Shown in pieces: positions 62,226-64,000 of a DNA stretch of 64,000 nt. The notes beneath the pieces are model-generated. The model was not told the origin of the DNA. It worked only from the letters and a program-made list of their open reading frames with translations, and made no database searches. Each line of letters opens with the position of its first letter. Position 1 is the first letter of the stretch. This DNA is from VXNE01 sp964518405 (GTDB lineage: Bacteria > Pseudomonadota > Gammaproteobacteria > Pseudomonadales > Azotimanducaceae). A program made the translations under genes and the position numbers. The stretch is taken from positions 15,468 through 79,467 of the forward strand of contig CAZFGB010000044.1 of NCBI GenBank assembly GCA_964518405.1, written 5' to 3'.

Positions 62226-63575
62226 GTGAGTGACGATCCCTATACCATCCGCGCCGGCGAAACGCTGGCGCCGCCCGCGACGCTCAGGGGTCGGCTCAAG
62301 AGGCTGGGTCCGGGCATCATCGTTTCCGGCTCCATCGTAGGGTCCGGCGAAATCCTGCTCACCGCCGGACTGGGCGCGGCGGCCGGATTCGTCCTGCTCT
62401 GGTGGGTGCTGTTTTCCTGCTGGGTGAAGTCCCTCATCCAGGCGGAACTCGCGCGGTATGTTGTGACGAGCGGGGACACCTACCTGCGGGCGCTGAATCG
62501 CGTGCCGGGGAAGGTGGGACCGGTGGCCTGGCCGCTATGGCTCATCATCTTCGGTTACGTCCCCGGCATTTTCACCGCGGCGGGGATCATCGGCGGCGCG
62601 GGCCAGGGATTGGGGCTGCTGTTGCCGGAAGTGGACGGCGCCTGGGCCACCGTCATCGCCGCCGGCGTAGCCATGCTGGTCCTCGGCACCGGGGCCTACG
62701 GTCGCCTGGAGAAGGTCATGCTCGTTCTGGTCATGAGCTTCACCTTCACCACAATCCTGTCGGCGCTCCTCATGCAGACGACGGAATTTCGCGTCACCGG
62801 CGATGACATCCTGTCCGGCCTGACCTTCGATTTTCCGCTGGAACACGCGGTTCTGGCGCTCGCCATGTACGGCGCCACCGGCGTCGCCGCCAGCGAGATC
62901 GCGGGCTACACCTACTGGTGCGTCGAAAAGGGATATCCGAGTTTCATCGGGGGCGATCGGGACGCGCCGGGCTGGGCGGAGCGCGCCCGGGGCTGGATCC
63001 GGGTGATCCAGACGGACGTGTGGGTGACGCTCGCCATTCTGACCTGCGCGACCCTCGCGTTTTTCTTCCTTGGCGCGGGCGTGCTGCATCCGCAGGGCCT
63101 TGAACCCTCGGGTACGGAAACGATCACCGTGCTCTCCAGCATGTATACGCAGGTGCTCGGTCCATGGTCGTTCTGGCTGTTCAGCTTCGGCGCGTTCTGC
63201 ATCCTGTTCTCGACGGTCCTGTCGGGCATCGGCGCCGGCTCGCGCGGCTTTCCCGACCTGCTCGTGACGCTCGGCTTCATCGATCGCCAGAACCTGGCCC
63301 TGCGTCGAAAATGGATCGTCGGCTACGTCATCGCGATGCCGGCGCTGAGCGCCGCGATTTACCTTTCGTTTCAACGCCCGATCTGGCTCATCATCATCGG
63401 CGCTTCCTACGGCGCCTTCATGTTGCCGCTGCAGAGCTACCTGACGTTGTACCTGCAGGCGCGCAAACTGGATCCGCGCGTGCGTCCGAGACGCTGGGTC
63501 ACGTGGGCCGTCGGCGCGATCTTCGCGGCGCAGGCGCTGCTGTCGGCATTCATCATCCGCAATGTACTCGCCTGA
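62226..63575 (+). CDS. Nramp-like transporter lacking canonical metal-site motifs
   Basis: 449 residues with eleven or so helices in the Nramp pattern: LGPGIIVSGSIVGSGEILLT at the first helix, PLWLIIFGYVPGIFTAAGII in the third and AMYGATGVAASEIAGYTYWC around the sixth. The canonical DPGN of helix one and MPH of helix six are replaced by GSGE and a YGATG/ASE context. It may carry a different substrate (as Nramp-related Mg or Al transporters do) or none. The start is GTG 62226. Confidence 0.85.
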   Translation: MSDDPYTIRAGETLAPPATLRGRLKRLGPGIIVSGSIVGSGEILLTAGLGAAAGFVLLWWVLFSCWVKSLIQAELARYVVTSGDTYLRALNRVPGKVGPVAWPLWLIIFGYVPGIFTAAGIIGGAGQGLGLLLPEVDGAWATVIAAGVAMLVLGTGAYGRLEKVMLVLVMSFTFTTILSALLMQTTEFRVTGDDILSGLTFDFPLEHAVLALAMYGATGVAASEIAGYTYWCVEKGYPSFIGGDRDAPGWAERARGWIRVIQTDVWVTLAILTCATLAFFFLGAGVLHPQGLEPSGTETITVLSSMYTQVLGPWSFWLFSFGAFCILFSTVLSGIGAGSRGFPDLLVTLGFIDRQNLALRRKWIVGYVIAMPALSAAIYLSFQRPIWLIIIGASYGAFMLPLQSYLTLYLQARKLDPRVRPRRWVTWAVGAIFAAQALLSAFIIRNVLA

Positions 63576-64000
63576 GTGGCGTCTGCTTCGCGTTGCCGGG
63601 TCTGCATGATGCGGGTCCGGCGTCGCCGCGATCAAGACGGGCACAAGAGGCCCACAGCGGGTGCGTTCGGCTCCGGTCTCTTACTTGCGAGGGACCTGCG
63701 TCGCAAAGAACGCCACGCGCCCGTCAGCGCTTCGCTTGCGCCCGACATCGGTTATTCTGCGCTCTTTGTTCGCACCGGCGTTTCTCGCAGCCTCCCCAGC
63801 AACTTTTCATGGCGCTGAAGCAACGCCTCGCTGGCTTCGGCGTACTCGAGGACTCGCGCCCAGGGCTATTGCACGCTAATGGGAGGGTGTTGAACTGCGA
63901 GCGGCGTCCCGCGGGGCTGGCTTTTTCGGCCGGATTGGTCCATAGTGCCGGCCGTGGCGGACGTTTTCGACAAGTCGGAGGTGCTGGTTCGGGAGGTTGA
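63576..64000. other. Right-edge region without a supported gene
   Basis: 425 bp. Open frames exist on the plus strand, but they are arginine- and alanine-rich and resemble nothing I recognise; the stretch at 63676-63720 (CGAGGGACCTGCGTCGCA) recalls the palindromic repeats at 33643 and 39546. I see no promoter, tRNA or terminator. Confidence 0.4.

Noticed and set aside
1..64000. CRISPR arrays, rRNA operons or prophage modules
   Set aside because: No regularly spaced direct repeats, no rRNA sequence and no phage structural genes were seen.

Overview
The window looks like about 64 kb of chromosome from a GC-rich gammaproteobacterium. The evidence is the lipid A Kdo transferase gene at the left edge, the dcd-apbC block divergent from metG, and metG followed directly by a complete rnfABCDGE operon, an order typical of Gammaproteobacteria. 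The many luciferase-like flavin monooxygenases, amidohydrolases, a CoA-transferase and a phytanoyl-CoA dioxygenase suggest a catabolically versatile, perhaps marine or host-associated organism. That last point is inference; genus and species cannot be read from the sequence.

Layout. 1-9.5 kb: waaA (partial), flavin and CoA-transfer enzymes, a MacA/MacB-like tripartite exporter and a lipoprotein. 9.55-10.8 kb: tRNA-Asn followed by a small, AT-richer two-gene unit behind a strong hairpin. 11-14 kb: Nudix, metallo-beta-lactamase-fold and Gfo/Idh enzymes. 14.0-16.0 kb: an accessory block with a truncated IS1595-like transposase head translationally coupled to an MT-A70 methyltransferase and a BglII-like endonuclease. 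16.0-17.2 kb: a cobalt-type nitrile hydratase/thiocyanate hydrolase-like operon whose beta chain is split by an in-frame amber codon. 17.3-25.7 kb: catabolic enzymes, a GHKL ATPase and a frameshifted secreted-protein gene. 25.9-33.5 kb: argG, amt, a Roadblock protein, a membrane protein with a TonB-like C-terminus, dcd and apbC. 33.7-40.2 kb: metG and rnfABCDGE with overlapping stops and starts. 40.2-50.1 kb: a cell-surface polysaccharide block (ABC-2 permease, sulfotransferases, rmlD, glycosyltransferase, pyruvyltransferase, galE) lying between rnfE and nth, which are usually neighbours. 50.2-64 kb: nth, an exported peroxiredoxin, a Uma2 nuclease, tRNA-Arg, more catabolic enzymes, alr, an AGPS-like flavoenzyme, a thioesterase and an atypical Nramp-like transporter.

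The most striking observation is the peroxiredoxin gene at 51415-51948. An in-frame TGA sits exactly where the peroxidatic cysteine belongs, and a perfect 7-bp hairpin with a 5-nt loop lies at the spacing expected of a bacterial SECIS element. It is best read as one gene for an exported selenocysteine peroxiredoxin, which a standard gene caller would split in two. Other points to check are the nitrile hydratase beta chain split at its domain boundary, the transposase head coupled to a restriction-modification pair, a CTG-initiated rnfA, a MacA-like adaptor carrying a Gly-rich linker and a Spy/CpxP-like helical insert, and a 922-residue sulfotransferase/coiled-coil/RgpF-like fusion.
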